Shown here piece after piece: positions 18,097-27,200 of a DNA stretch of 64,000 bases. The notes under the pieces are model-generated. The model was not told the DNA's origin and made no database searches. It saw only the letters and a list, made by a program, of their open reading frames with translations. Each line of letters begins with the position of its first letter. The stretch's first letter is position 1. The translations under genes were made by a program, and so were the position numbers. The stretch spans positions 62,001-126,000 of the forward strand of contig CAZVNP010000001.1 in assembly GCA_964628285.1 (NCBI GenBank), written 5' to 3'. The DNA comes from JAPLDP01 sp964628285 (GTDB lineage: Bacteria > Bacteroidota > Bacteroidia > Bacteroidales > JAGONC01).

Positions 18097-18840
18097 TTAG
18101 TCCATCTCGTCCATCAGTTCATCGGTCATTTCGAGGTTATGATAGACATTTTGCACGTCGTCATCTTCCTCGAAAATCTCGATCATCCGGAGTACTTTCT
18201 TGGCCGTTTCTTTGTCCAGGCTGACAGTGGTCACGGGTATGCGTTCAAGCTGGGCGCTTTCGGGAGTGATGTTCATCTCTTCGAGGCGTTTCATCATGGG
18301 TCCGAAGTACTCCATTGCGGTGGTTATGTTGAAATAACCGTCTTCAAGGTCGATGTCCTCGGCACCGGCATCGATGACAGCCATTTCGAATTCTTCCTGG
18401 TTCAGATCATCGGCAGGGAGTGAAAAGACGCCTTTTCTTTCAAAGATATGACTCAGTGAACCATTGGTTCCCAGACGGCCTCCGTTCTTATTGAAGATAG
18501 CCCTGATGTTACTGATGGTTCGCTGCTGGTTGTCGGTGGTACATTCCACAAAAACAGCCACACCATGAGGTGCATAACCCTCATAGGTGGTCTCGGTGAG
18601 GTTGTCGGCACCCTTTTCGGATCCTTTGTTTATAGCCCGCAGAATATTATCTTTCGGCATGCTGGCACCTTTGGCATTGGCGATAGCCAGGCGCAGTTTA
18701 GGATTGCCTTCAGGGTCGGGACCCCCTTCTCTCACAGCGATGGTAATATCCTTAATGATTTTGGAAAATATCTTCGATCTTTTGGCGTCAAGAGCTCCTT
18801 TTTTTCTCTTGATGGTAGCCCACTTACTATGACCTGACAT
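18097..18840 (-). CDS. YebC/PmpR family regulator
   Basis: Cytoplasmic protein of 247 residues. The N-terminal MSGHSKWATIKRKKGALDAKR is the hallmark of the family, followed by the PDPEGNPKLRLAIANAK and MPKDNI motifs and the acidic C-terminal domain. Members act as DNA-binding regulators or, as shown for some YebC proteins, help ribosomes through proline-rich stretches. Which applies here is unknown. Convergent with ackA (five-base gap). Confidence 0.93.
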   Translation of the reverse strand: MSGHSKWATIKRKKGALDAKRSKIFSKIIKDITIAVREGGPDPEGNPKLRLAIANAKGASMPKDNILRAINKGSEKGADNLTETTYEGYAPHGVAVFVECTTDNQQRTISNIRAIFNKNGGRLGTNGSLSHIFERKGVFSLPADDLNQEEFEMAVIDAGAEDIDLEDGYFNITTAMEYFGPMMKRLEEMNITPESAQLERIPVTTVSLDKETAKKVLRMIEIFEEDDDVQNVYHNLEMTDELMDEMD

Positions 18841-18961
18841 GGCTTGTGATTTATTATCAACGTTCTACATGATTTTAACAAGATAAAATTGAGAAAAAAT
18901 CCGGAATGTAAAAATAGTAAATTTTAAGCGATAATGAAATATCAGCCAGGCTATAAAATAG

Positions 18962-18990
18962 TATGGCCAGGACTATGAAGCCTGGCCATA
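18962..18990 (-). terminator. Hairpin downstream of the GIN-domain gene
   Basis: Perfect ten-pair stem TATGGCCAGG (18962-18971) with CCTGGCCATA (18981-18990) and a nine-base loop. It lies 45 bases beyond the stop codon of the sigma/anti-sigma/GIN operon in the minus direction and is followed on that strand by CTATTTTATAG. It probably ends that transcript before yebC. Confidence 0.55.
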
Positions 18991-19034
18991 GGAAATCAGT
19001 TCAGTGAAAATGTAATAACATCCGGTTTTGGTTA

Positions 19035-20573
19035 TCACCAGCCGACAATTGTCAATCCGAGGGTGAAAGGGTATAACTCAGGGCCGTGGTCTTTTTTAAA
19101 CAGCTGGTTCATGGCGTAAGTGGCGAAGAGGTTTATTTTGCCCCAGCCAATACCGGCATAGGCATCCCAGCGGAAAGGTTGTATGCCGTAATCATCATGC
19201 ACTTTGCTTTTATGTTTTCCGCCATCTTCCCATACCGCTTTCGACCGGATATTGAAAGCCCATCCGCCGACAACGCCACCGGTAATATGAAAGCTGCTGG
19301 TCTTTGAGAACCTGTTGGTCTGGTATTCGAATAATACGGGAACGGTGAGATAGGTGAGCCTGAGCTTGCTTTTCTTATAGTTCCTGTCGGGAAAGGGCGC
19401 ATGAAATTCATTACCCTGGCTGCCGTGGTATCCGTAAATGGGCGTGGAATCAGCCACCAGAATGACATCCTTGGAGAGGCAATAGACCGTCCACTGCAAT
19501 CCGATACCCGTAATCATTCCAAAATGATTGCGGGCCAGGTTGATGTTTTGTTCATACAGGTTAAGCTGGTAATTCAGTGACTTGGCATAATTCAGATCAA
19601 GGAACTCGTATTGGTGCGGCACATTAAAGCTGTTATCTTTATTCAGATATCCGTTGACACCCATCTGGAAGCCTCCCCAATGACCATTGAATTTCTGCCG
19701 GTGTTCTTTTTTCACTTCCACATGTCCATTCTTATCGACAAATATCCTTTTATTACCGACGGCTATTTTTACGGAGTCATCGTCAATTACCTCGACTGAA
19801 ACATTCCCCACCTTAACTTTTGTGGTATCGCCGCCATGGTCTGTCACGACAGAGACGGAGCCGTATGGCTGGGACACCGTCGATGATCCTCCTGTATTTT
19901 TCTCTACGCTCCGGGGTTTGGTTTTATAGTAAATTTTACCTGCCCCGCTGGTTTCTGTGACCAGTTCATCCAGGACATCGATATCTGCCTGTGCTGCTCC
20001 GCTCACACTGATCTCCGCTATCTGTGTCGTGAGATTGAAAGCATGCAGTTGGGAAGCCCCTGACAGTTCGGCTTGGTGGTGATTAACTTGACCTTCAAGG
20101 GTCAGGTCTGAAGCTCCTGACAGTTCGGTAGTCAGATCCCGGACATGAAGCTCCAACGTAGCGCTGGAAGCGCCGCTGGCTTCGATGCTGAGGTTGTCTG
20201 CTTTGAGAGGGGTATGACTTTTTACCGTGGTGGCACCCGATATTTCCAAATGGCTCAAATCTTTTAAGGTGATATAGACATTAGGTGTTTTGATGCGTTT
20301 GATCTTTTTTGTCGACAGGATCAGAACGTCATTTTTTACGTTCAGTTCTATTTTATCCATATCGACGGTCTGGGTTTCAACTTCGACATGTTGTGGTTCG
20401 CCCTGCGAGATGTAAACATTGAAGTCCCCTCCGGCTTCAATGGCATTGAAATAGGGTAGATCAAACGTTTGTTTCACAATGCTTTTATTGTCTTTGTTTT
20501 CCTGGGCAAAGACCTGAGCTCCGGCAAGTAAGAATAAAATGATCAGGATGGTTGCCTTTAAAGTTGTTTTCAT
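19035..20573 (-). CDS. GIN (DUF2807) domain fused to an outer-membrane beta-barrel
   Basis: Exported protein of 512 residues. A signal peptide (about 1-24, AQVFAQ) leads into a putative head GIN/DUF2807 domain (about 35-235) built of beta-helix rungs. Several rungs end in SGAS or SGAA (LEISGATTV, ELSGASDLT, AELSGASQL, VSGAAQADI). A linker of about 70 residues follows, then a region from about 300 to 512 that alternates like a PorT-type outer-membrane barrel and ends in Trp (TLGLTIVGW). GIN proteins are usually ~230-residue lipoproteins or exported proteins without a barrel, so the fusion is notable. It is the last gene after an ECF sigma factor and an anti-sigma-like protein. A surface-sensing or envelope-stress role is inferred from that context. 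Confidence 0.78.
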   Translation of the reverse strand: MKTTLKATILIILFLLAGAQVFAQENKDNKSIVKQTFDLPYFNAIEAGGDFNVYISQGEPQHVEVETQTVDMDKIELNVKNDVLILSTKKIKRIKTPNVYITLKDLSHLEISGATTVKSHTPLKADNLSIEASGASSATLELHVRDLTTELSGASDLTLEGQVNHHQAELSGASQLHAFNLTTQIAEISVSGAAQADIDVLDELVTETSGAGKIYYKTKPRSVEKNTGGSSTVSQPYGSVSVVTDHGGDTTKVKVGNVSVEVIDDDSVKIAVGNKRIFVDKNGHVEVKKEHRQKFNGHWGGFQMGVNGYLNKDNSFNVPHQYEFLDLNYAKSLNYQLNLYEQNINLARNHFGMITGIGLQWTVYCLSKDVILVADSTPIYGYHGSQGNEFHAPFPDRNYKKSKLRLTYLTVPVLFEYQTNRFSKTSSFHITGGVVGGWAFNIRSKAVWEDGGKHKSKVHDDYGIQPFRWDAYAGIGWGKINLFATYAMNQLFKKDHGPELYPFTLGLTIVGW

Positions 20574-20696
20574 AAGTGCAATTTTTTATGTTATACAATG
20601 GATTAACCGATCTTTGTTCCTATGACGGAGACAGGACACGAATTGTTACACTTCATTACGGGCTTAAAGACCCGTGAGAGGAAGATACTATTGGGA

Positions 20697-21869
20697 TTAA
20701 TGCATACCGGCGTTGTTTCTTTCGCGGACACGGGAGATCTCAAAATCGTCATTGCCTATGGAATAGGATAATAATTTACCGTTCTCATTATAGGTATGTT
20801 CAATCATGATATTACCATGAGTTAACTGATTGATTCCCCTGACGCCAAGGTCGGCCAGTGACCAGAACGAGATGCCCTGTTCTTTTTCTTTATTTTCGGG
20901 CATGTCTTTGATCTTTTTATGTATTTTGTTCAGAATAAAGGCGAAAAGAGAAGGGTAGTCATCGGGATTATCATCTTTTGACACACTTTCATGGACAGCA
21001 TCGTCTGGTGGCATTTGGAGGTGTGTCTGCCTGATTGTGACGGCCAAAACCGGATCTTCCTTTTCATATAAAGGGATTGTCCCTTTTTCGATGATACTGG
21101 ACTGATAGGTCATTTTGCTCGGAACGGCCATGCGATGACCGGTCCTGGTTTCATGTTGTACATGGTCAGGTTGTTTTTTAACAATGTTATGTCTAATGAT
21201 GACCGATGCTTTAAGCTGCTTCACCTGTGGTTGAGGAACCATAACGGTAGAATCAGGAGCGGCGATGACCGCCGGGGTTTCTGTCGGTTGTGAAGAAAAT
21301 TCTGATTTTCGCGGGGCATCAGTGAGTGACGGCATGCTTTGAGGGACCGGACGCCTGATGGAAGGATGTAATATGATAAAGATGATGATCAGGACGGCGG
21401 CCAGGGCAGTGCTGAGATAAAGTAATCGTCTGACGGGGATGCCGGGAGCTTTTCTTCTGAGCGCGTGTTTATAAGGATAGGTGATCCGAAGGTCAGGAAC
21501 AAGATGTGTGGCCCTGATGATGGCAAGCTCCTTTGTCAAATGGGGATTCTTTTCAAGGAAACGTTGCAGAAGGTCCGATTCGTCCGCATTCAGTTCGCCT
21601 TCGGCAGCGGCAACAAAATAATGTTCATAATTGGCCGCAGTGATAGACCCTGTGGAACGGATGCTGTTTTTTTTCAATAAATGTTTACCGGGAAAATGAA
21701 CCGTATCATCAGGTGTCAGCCTGATATTTTCAAATGCATTGAATTCGGCCTGCAGGTCGGGATTTTGTTCGAGAAACAGATACAAAGCTTCGGTTTGCGC
21801 AGGACTCAGCGTACCTTCGTAATAATCGAGGAAAAAAGCTTCGTAATTGTTTCTTGTGATTTCCATCAT
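20697..21869 (-). CDS. Anti-sigma-like membrane protein with duplicated N-terminal module
   Basis: A 390-residue single-pass membrane protein. Its cytoplasmic N-terminus carries two copies of a ~65-residue module at a 72-residue period: NNYEAFF / ANYEHYF (7-13, 79-85), LFLEQNPDL / RFLEKNPHL (31-39, 103-111), and FPGKHLLKK / YPYKHALRR (59-67, 131-139). One transmembrane helix (about 149-167) follows, then a low-complexity periplasmic region rich in Pro, Thr and Ser, and a C-terminal globular part. The NYE-type module is common at the start of Bacteroidota proteins encoded after ECF sigma factors, so I infer sigma-factor binding. The gene begins four bases after the sigma gene's stop. No zinc-type anti-sigma HxxxCxxC motif is present. 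Confidence 0.7.
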   Translation of the reverse strand: MMEITRNNYEAFFLDYYEGTLSPAQTEALYLFLEQNPDLQAEFNAFENIRLTPDDTVHFPGKHLLKKNSIRSTGSITAANYEHYFVAAAEGELNADESDLLQRFLEKNPHLTKELAIIRATHLVPDLRITYPYKHALRRKAPGIPVRRLLYLSTALAAVLIIIFIILHPSIRRPVPQSMPSLTDAPRKSEFSSQPTETPAVIAAPDSTVMVPQPQVKQLKASVIIRHNIVKKQPDHVQHETRTGHRMAVPSKMTYQSSIIEKGTIPLYEKEDPVLAVTIRQTHLQMPPDDAVHESVSKDDNPDDYPSLFAFILNKIHKKIKDMPENKEKEQGISFWSLADLGVRGINQLTHGNIMIEHTYNENGKLLSYSIGNDDFEISRVRERNNAGMH

Positions 21870-21873
21870 GTTA

Positions 21874-22359
21874 TCAGATCACATTTTCCATTGAGACGAT
21901 ATAATTCTTAAGGAATATTCTGGCGCGGTAGATATACACCTTTACCTGTGAGTCATTTAACCCGGTAATGGCAGCGATTTCACCGTATGAATATCCCTCA
22001 TAGTCCCTGAGCAGGAGGACGGACCGTTGAACATCGGATAACCGGGCGAGACCGTCTTCGAGTATTTCTTTCAGATCAACGAAGTCATTTTGTATTGTCA
22101 TCAGCTCTTCATGACCGGATTCGAAGTCATCCTTTTGCCTGTTTTTGCGGATCTGGTCGATCATGATGTGATAGGCTGTGGCAAAGAGGTATGATTTGGC
22201 TTTGGAAAAGCTGATGCCCTTAACCTTTTCCCACATCCTTGCATAGGCTTCCTGCACGATGTCACGGGCATCATCTTTATCTTTAATATTTTTGAGGATG
22301 AAGCGGTACACCTTATCGGCCAGCTCTTCAACACACACATTGAATTCAAAGGTAGTCAT
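21874..22359 (-). CDS. ECF-type RNA polymerase sigma-70 factor
   Basis: Group 4 sigma factor of 161 residues. Region 2 (about 10-75) contains KDDARDIVQEAYARMWEKV, the core-binding and -10-recognition segment. Region 4 (about 105-158) contains the helix-turn-helix RDYEGYSYGEIAAITGLNDSQVK followed by YRARIFLK. It would direct RNA polymerase to a specific promoter set when freed by its anti-sigma partner, presumably the next gene. The three genes 22359-19035 form one likely operon (gaps 4 and 123 bases). Confidence 0.93.
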   Translation of the reverse strand: MTTFEFNVCVEELADKVYRFILKNIKDKDDARDIVQEAYARMWEKVKGISFSKAKSYLFATAYHIMIDQIRKNRQKDDFESGHEELMTIQNDFVDLKEILEDGLARLSDVQRSVLLLRDYEGYSYGEIAAITGLNDSQVKVYIYRARIFLKNYIVSMENVI

Positions 22360-22448
22360 CCGTTACATGGGCTATTCCTTCACTTGCATATAAGACGCAA
22401 TGAAGCTTATAATGTTACAGCAGATATAAAAATACCGGTTGTGGCCTG

Positions 22449-24236
22449 TCAATCCATTTTCAGCACCGCCAGGAAGGCTTGCTGCGGGACCTGGACATTA
22501 CCGATTTGTCGCATGCGTTTTTTACCTTTTTTCTGTTTCTCGAGGAGTTTGCGTTTACGGGTGATGTCGCCCCCATAACATTTGGCTGTCACGTCTTTTC
22601 GCACGGCTTTAACGGTTTCTCTGGCGATGATTTTGGAACCTATGGAAGCCTGAATGGCTATATCAAATTGCTGGCGCGGTATAAGCTCTTTCAGCTTGCC
22701 CGTCATCTTGCGTCCGAAATCATAGGCATTGGCGCGGTGTATCAGGGTGGAGAGGGCATCGACACGATCGCCGTTAAGCAGGATATCCAGACGGACAAGA
22801 TCGGCGAGCTTGTAGCTTGACTGGTAATAATCGAAAGAAGCATAACCTTTGGAGATGCTCTTAAGTTTGTCATAGAAGTCGAAAACGATTTCACCCAGTG
22901 GCATCTCAAAGGTTATCTCAACCCTGTCGCTAGTGAGATAGATCTGATTTTTTAGCGTGCCCCTCTTATCGATGCATAATTTCAATATAGGGCCGACATA
23001 TTCGGCCTTTGATATGATTTGTGCGGTGATGTAAGGTTCTTCGATGTAATCGAGGTATTTCTGTTCAGGTAACCCGGAAGGGTTATGGACTTCGACCATT
23101 TCACCTTTGGTTGTATAAGCTTTATAGGAGACGTTGGGTACGGTGGTGATAACCTCCATATCGAATTCCCTGTCGAGTCGTTCCTGTATGATCTCCATGT
23201 GCAGCAAGCCGAGGAATCCGCAACGAAAGCCAAAACCCAGTGCGACCGACGATTCCGGTTCGAAGAACAGGGAGGCATCGTTGAGCTGCAGCTTTTCGAG
23301 TGAAGAGCGTAATTCCTCATATTCATCGGCATCCACAGGATAGACCCCTGCGAAGACCATCGGTTTGACCAGCTTAAATCCTTCGATAGCGGCGGCGCAG
23401 GGCCGTTCATAATGGGTTATGGTATCGCCAACTTTTACTTCCTTCGATGATTTGATCCCTGAGATGATGTAACCTACTTCACCGTTGCTGAGCAAGGTGT
23501 GGGGCTGATAGGATAATTTCAGAATGCCTATCTCTTCGGCGAAATAATCCCTGCCGGTAGCCACGAACTTGACATGATCGCCCTGGCGCAGTTCGCCGTT
23601 CATGATCCTGAAATAAGCAAAAATGCCACGGTATGAATTGAAGACCGAATCGAAGATGAGAGCCTCCAGGGGAGCACGGGCATCGCCTTTCGGTGGCGGT
23701 ATCTTGCGGATGATAGCTTCCAGGATGTCCTGAACACCCAAACCTGTTTTTCCGCTGGCTTCGATAATCTCCTCTCTCTTGCAGCCCAACAGATCCACGA
23801 TCTGGTCCTTGACCTCTTCGGGTTGTGCATTTTCCATATCCATTTTATTGAGTATCGGGATGATCTCCAGATCGTGATCAAGGGCCTGGTACATGTTGGA
23901 TATGGTCTGGGCCTGTATGCCCTGGGTGGCGTCGATCACCAGCAAAGCACCTTCGCAGGCAGCAATGGAACGTGACACCTCGTATGAGAAATCCACGTGT
24001 CCCGGCGTATCGATGAGGTTGAGGATATACTCACGGTCTTCAAAGGAATAATTCATCTGGATGGCGTGGCTTTTAATGGTAATGCCCCGTTCCCTTTCCA
24101 GCTCCATGTTATCCAGAACCTGTGCCTGCAGATCCTTGCCGGTGACCGTGTTCGTAAATTCCAGCAACCGATCGGCGAGGGTACTTTTGCCGTGGTCGAT
24201 ATGAGCGATGATGCAGAAATTACGGATATCCTTCAT
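22449..24236 (-). CDS. lepA: Elongation factor 4 (LepA)
   Basis: Translational GTPase that acts on stalled or initiating ribosomes. The 595-residue protein begins MKDIRNFCIIAHIDHGKSTL (G1 P-loop), with DTPGHVDFSYEV (G3), NKMD (G4), and the LepA-specific C-terminal domain with RRQQFDIAIQASIGSKIIAR and a basic tail (KRKLLEKQKKGKKRMR). I chose the ATG at 24236 because it matches LepA N-termini; the TTG three codons earlier falls inside a probable -7 promoter element. The gene follows the large dikinase-like gene by about 40 bases on the same strand. Confidence 0.96.
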   Translation of the reverse strand: MKDIRNFCIIAHIDHGKSTLADRLLEFTNTVTGKDLQAQVLDNMELERERGITIKSHAIQMNYSFEDREYILNLIDTPGHVDFSYEVSRSIAACEGALLVIDATQGIQAQTISNMYQALDHDLEIIPILNKMDMENAQPEEVKDQIVDLLGCKREEIIEASGKTGLGVQDILEAIIRKIPPPKGDARAPLEALIFDSVFNSYRGIFAYFRIMNGELRQGDHVKFVATGRDYFAEEIGILKLSYQPHTLLSNGEVGYIISGIKSSKEVKVGDTITHYERPCAAAIEGFKLVKPMVFAGVYPVDADEYEELRSSLEKLQLNDASLFFEPESSVALGFGFRCGFLGLLHMEIIQERLDREFDMEVITTVPNVSYKAYTTKGEMVEVHNPSGLPEQKYLDYIEEPYITAQIISKAEYVGPILKLCIDKRGTLKNQIYLTSDRVEITFEMPLGEIVFDFYDKLKSISKGYASFDYYQSSYKLADLVRLDILLNGDRVDALSTLIHRANAYDFGRKMTGKLKELIPRQQFDIAIQASIGSKIIARETVKAVRKDVTAKCYGGDITRKRKLLEKQKKGKKRMRQIGNVQVPQQAFLAVLKMD

Positions 24237-24242
24237 GGGAAG

Positions 24243-24250
24243 CAAAGATA
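24243..24250 (-). promoter_or_regulatory. Candidate -7 element immediately before lepA
   Basis: Minus-strand TATCTTTG, a perfect TAnnTTTG, ends six bases before the lepA ATG. Transcription would then start within about 0-5 bases of the start codon, giving a leaderless or nearly leaderless mRNA. The -33 region is not recognisable. Confidence 0.4.
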
Positions 24251-24277
24251 GAATATTATCGATTGCTGCACATCATG

Positions 24278-27200
24278 TTATATGGCTGAAATGACTTCCG
24301 AGAGTTCTATGGGATAGTTACCTTTGTAAATATTGCCGAGGTATCCGTCGATGGCAATCTTATCGCCTGATTTAAATTTGATGCCATTGATGGAGCATTC
24401 TTTCTTTTTCTCATTGACGAGTAAATCGGCACAGTTGACCACGCACACCTTACCGAGCCTGACGGCTGTCACAGCCGCATGCGATGTAGCCCCGCCCTTG
24501 GAAGTGAGCAGACCGTCGCATTTGAAGACCATGGCGATGTCATCCGGCACCGTGTCGGGTCGCACGAGGATGTGATTCTGATCGGGATAATGCGAGAGGA
24601 AGGTATCCAGATCATCCATGTCGAAGGCCAGGATGCCGTTGAGGGCGCCACCACCGATGCCGATACCTCTTCCGATGAGATGCATGTCGCGCGGAACGAT
24701 ACTGAAGACGTTCATTTTCTGACTGCCCTGGAAGTCCATGTCACGGGTTTGAAGAATGAAGACATCCTCAGGGTTCTCCGATTCAAAGGTAAATTCAATT
24801 TCCTGGGGGGGATAACCCCGGTTTTCTATAAGGTCCACTGCGATTTCCAAGATCCTGTTGTAGGTCTGTGGCATCGTCTTCTGCAGCGATCTTTTCTTCA
24901 TTTTCGAGAGCTTCCTTTGATTCTCGGAGATAGGCAGCGTGTGTACCAATCCGCTGACGATATCTTCACCCTGGCTGCAGAAAGTGAAATCACCATAAAG
25001 ATCAACACCGGGTTTGGGGTCGTGCGGGTATTGGGTGAAGACCACCCCCGTTCCCGAATTCTTATGCATGTTGCCGAGTATCATTTGCTGGATGACCACG
25101 GCGGTACCCCATTCATCGGCAATACCCAGATGTTGCCGGTAGGCCTGTGCACGCTCCGACGACCAGGAATCAAAGACATAGTCAATGGTTTGTCGGAGCT
25201 GCTTGTAGACATCTTTTTCGAAATAAATGTTATTGTCGGTCAATACTTTCTTATAGGCCATAGCGATTTGCCGCATATGGGCCACCTCGAAATTCGCTTT
25301 CTGGTCCACATGGTACTTCTTTTTATACGCCTGCATAGTTTGATCGAAGACATCACGGGGTATGCCGTTGGCCATGCCCCAGCATTGCAGCAGACGGCGG
25401 TAAGAATCCCACGATGTCCAACCGTAATTGGGCTGTTTGCTTAACTCCTCCGTTAACGAGTCATTCATCCCGACGTTCAGGAAGGTGGCCATAGCCCCGG
25501 GCATAGAGATAGCCGAACCCGACCGTACCGACAGCAGCAAAGGATTCTTAGGATCACCATAAGTCTTGCCCGTTATTTTTTCCAGACGATGGGTGTATTC
25601 GGTCACCATTCTTTCCATCTCATCGTTGATATGAGGAAGATTGGCCACGGCATTCCGTTTTCTGAACAGTTCGGTGGTCAGAACAAAACCGGGAGGGACC
25701 GGAAACCCCGACAGGGCCATTTTTTTCAGGAAATACCCTTTCGATCCGAGGAAGATCTGGTTATCCACATCAACCGTTTCAACATAAAGTGGGCTGATGA
25801 CCAGGTCGGAGTTATACGACATCACCTCATTGATAAGGGGTTGCGGCAAATGATCCGACATGTTGCGCAAGGAGTGCAGAACCTTGCTGATCAAGTTGTC
25901 AAGCGGCTGGATTAGGAAAGCTGTGGCAATAATGTCGCGGTAGAACTCTTCCGATTTTCTGTTCAGCAGTTCAGCCATCGATCTTTCATCTTTCGTGGTT
26001 GCGGTTTTAAAGAGCTGCGGGATGATCACCCGGAGAGGATATTCATAAGTCTTAATGAAGTATTTGTCAATTGACTTTTTGACGTCCTCGGCGAGGAACT
26101 GGAAGATATTGATGTATTGTTCAAGGGAGAAACTCCTCGATGTGAGGCTGAATTTAAGCATGCGCAGGTTGGAGTTGAATCCCTGGCTGGTGATGCCGTC
26201 AAATTCAAGCCCTTCCCTGAAATACTCAAGGATGTCATAGATCCGGTTGAGGGTTTTGGCTGAAATGTAATCGAGGTTGATGTTATCAACCACCCTTTCC
26301 ACGAGGCGTGTGGCAACTTTTTCGAGCCTGAATGTCAATCCGAGGGCTTCGAATTTGTTTTCCCTGTAAACACCGTACATCGACGGTATGCCTATGGCAA
26401 TATGCCTTTTATGGTAGATGTTTTCCCATCCTTCGCTGGGCGCCGGATTGAAAATGATTTCTTTAAGCTTTTCCATGAAACTGTAAATGAGTTTCAGGGA
26501 TTTTTCGAAATCATTGTTGTGAAGAGCCCGGGCAAATTTTTCTATCTCCCTGGTATCAATGAACGGGTATTTGTTCAGGATGGAGATGATGTCGACGGTA
26601 TCGAATGAATATTTCTCTTTAAGAAGAAAATAGAGTTTACGGATGAGCCTGATCCGGTCTTTGTCCCTTTGGTTGTCGTCAGGCAGCTGATCCATCAGCT
26701 TATTGAAGGTGGCTTCTTCCAGATCAAGAAGTTCGGAGTGTTTGTAATGACAATGTTCGCAAAGACGATGAAGAAGCTGGTGGACTGGCGCAAACCATTC
26801 CCCTTCGAGATTAATTGATTCATAAACGTCTGTCGGCAGCAAAGGTTTAAGGGCAGCCAGATTGCGGTCGTACCAGAAATTGAAGATCTTTCTTGCCAGA
26901 TCGATGAGGGTGTTGTTACTTTCGGTGTGGACCTGTTTGCGCAGGAAATGGATCAGGCGATCCTGACGTTGCGAGAGCTCATCGATGGAGGTGGTCGCAT
27001 TGCGTATGTCACCTTCGGCACCGATCTCATTGAAATAGACCGGGAATATTTTGGTCAGTTGTTTGACTCTTTTATAATATGGGGCTATATTGGAATTAAG
27101 GATTTTGGTGATATCACGCTGGAAGAGATCGGTATCATTGATAAAGATACCGCCCAGCTTAAGGTTGACAATGAGTGATGACAGCAGTTTTTCAAGGATC

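Noticed and set aside
24479..25444. 321-codon plus-strand frame opposite the dikinase-like gene.
   Set aside because: Shadow of the ATP-grasp and phosphohistidine coding region on the opposite strand, which has clear family motifs.
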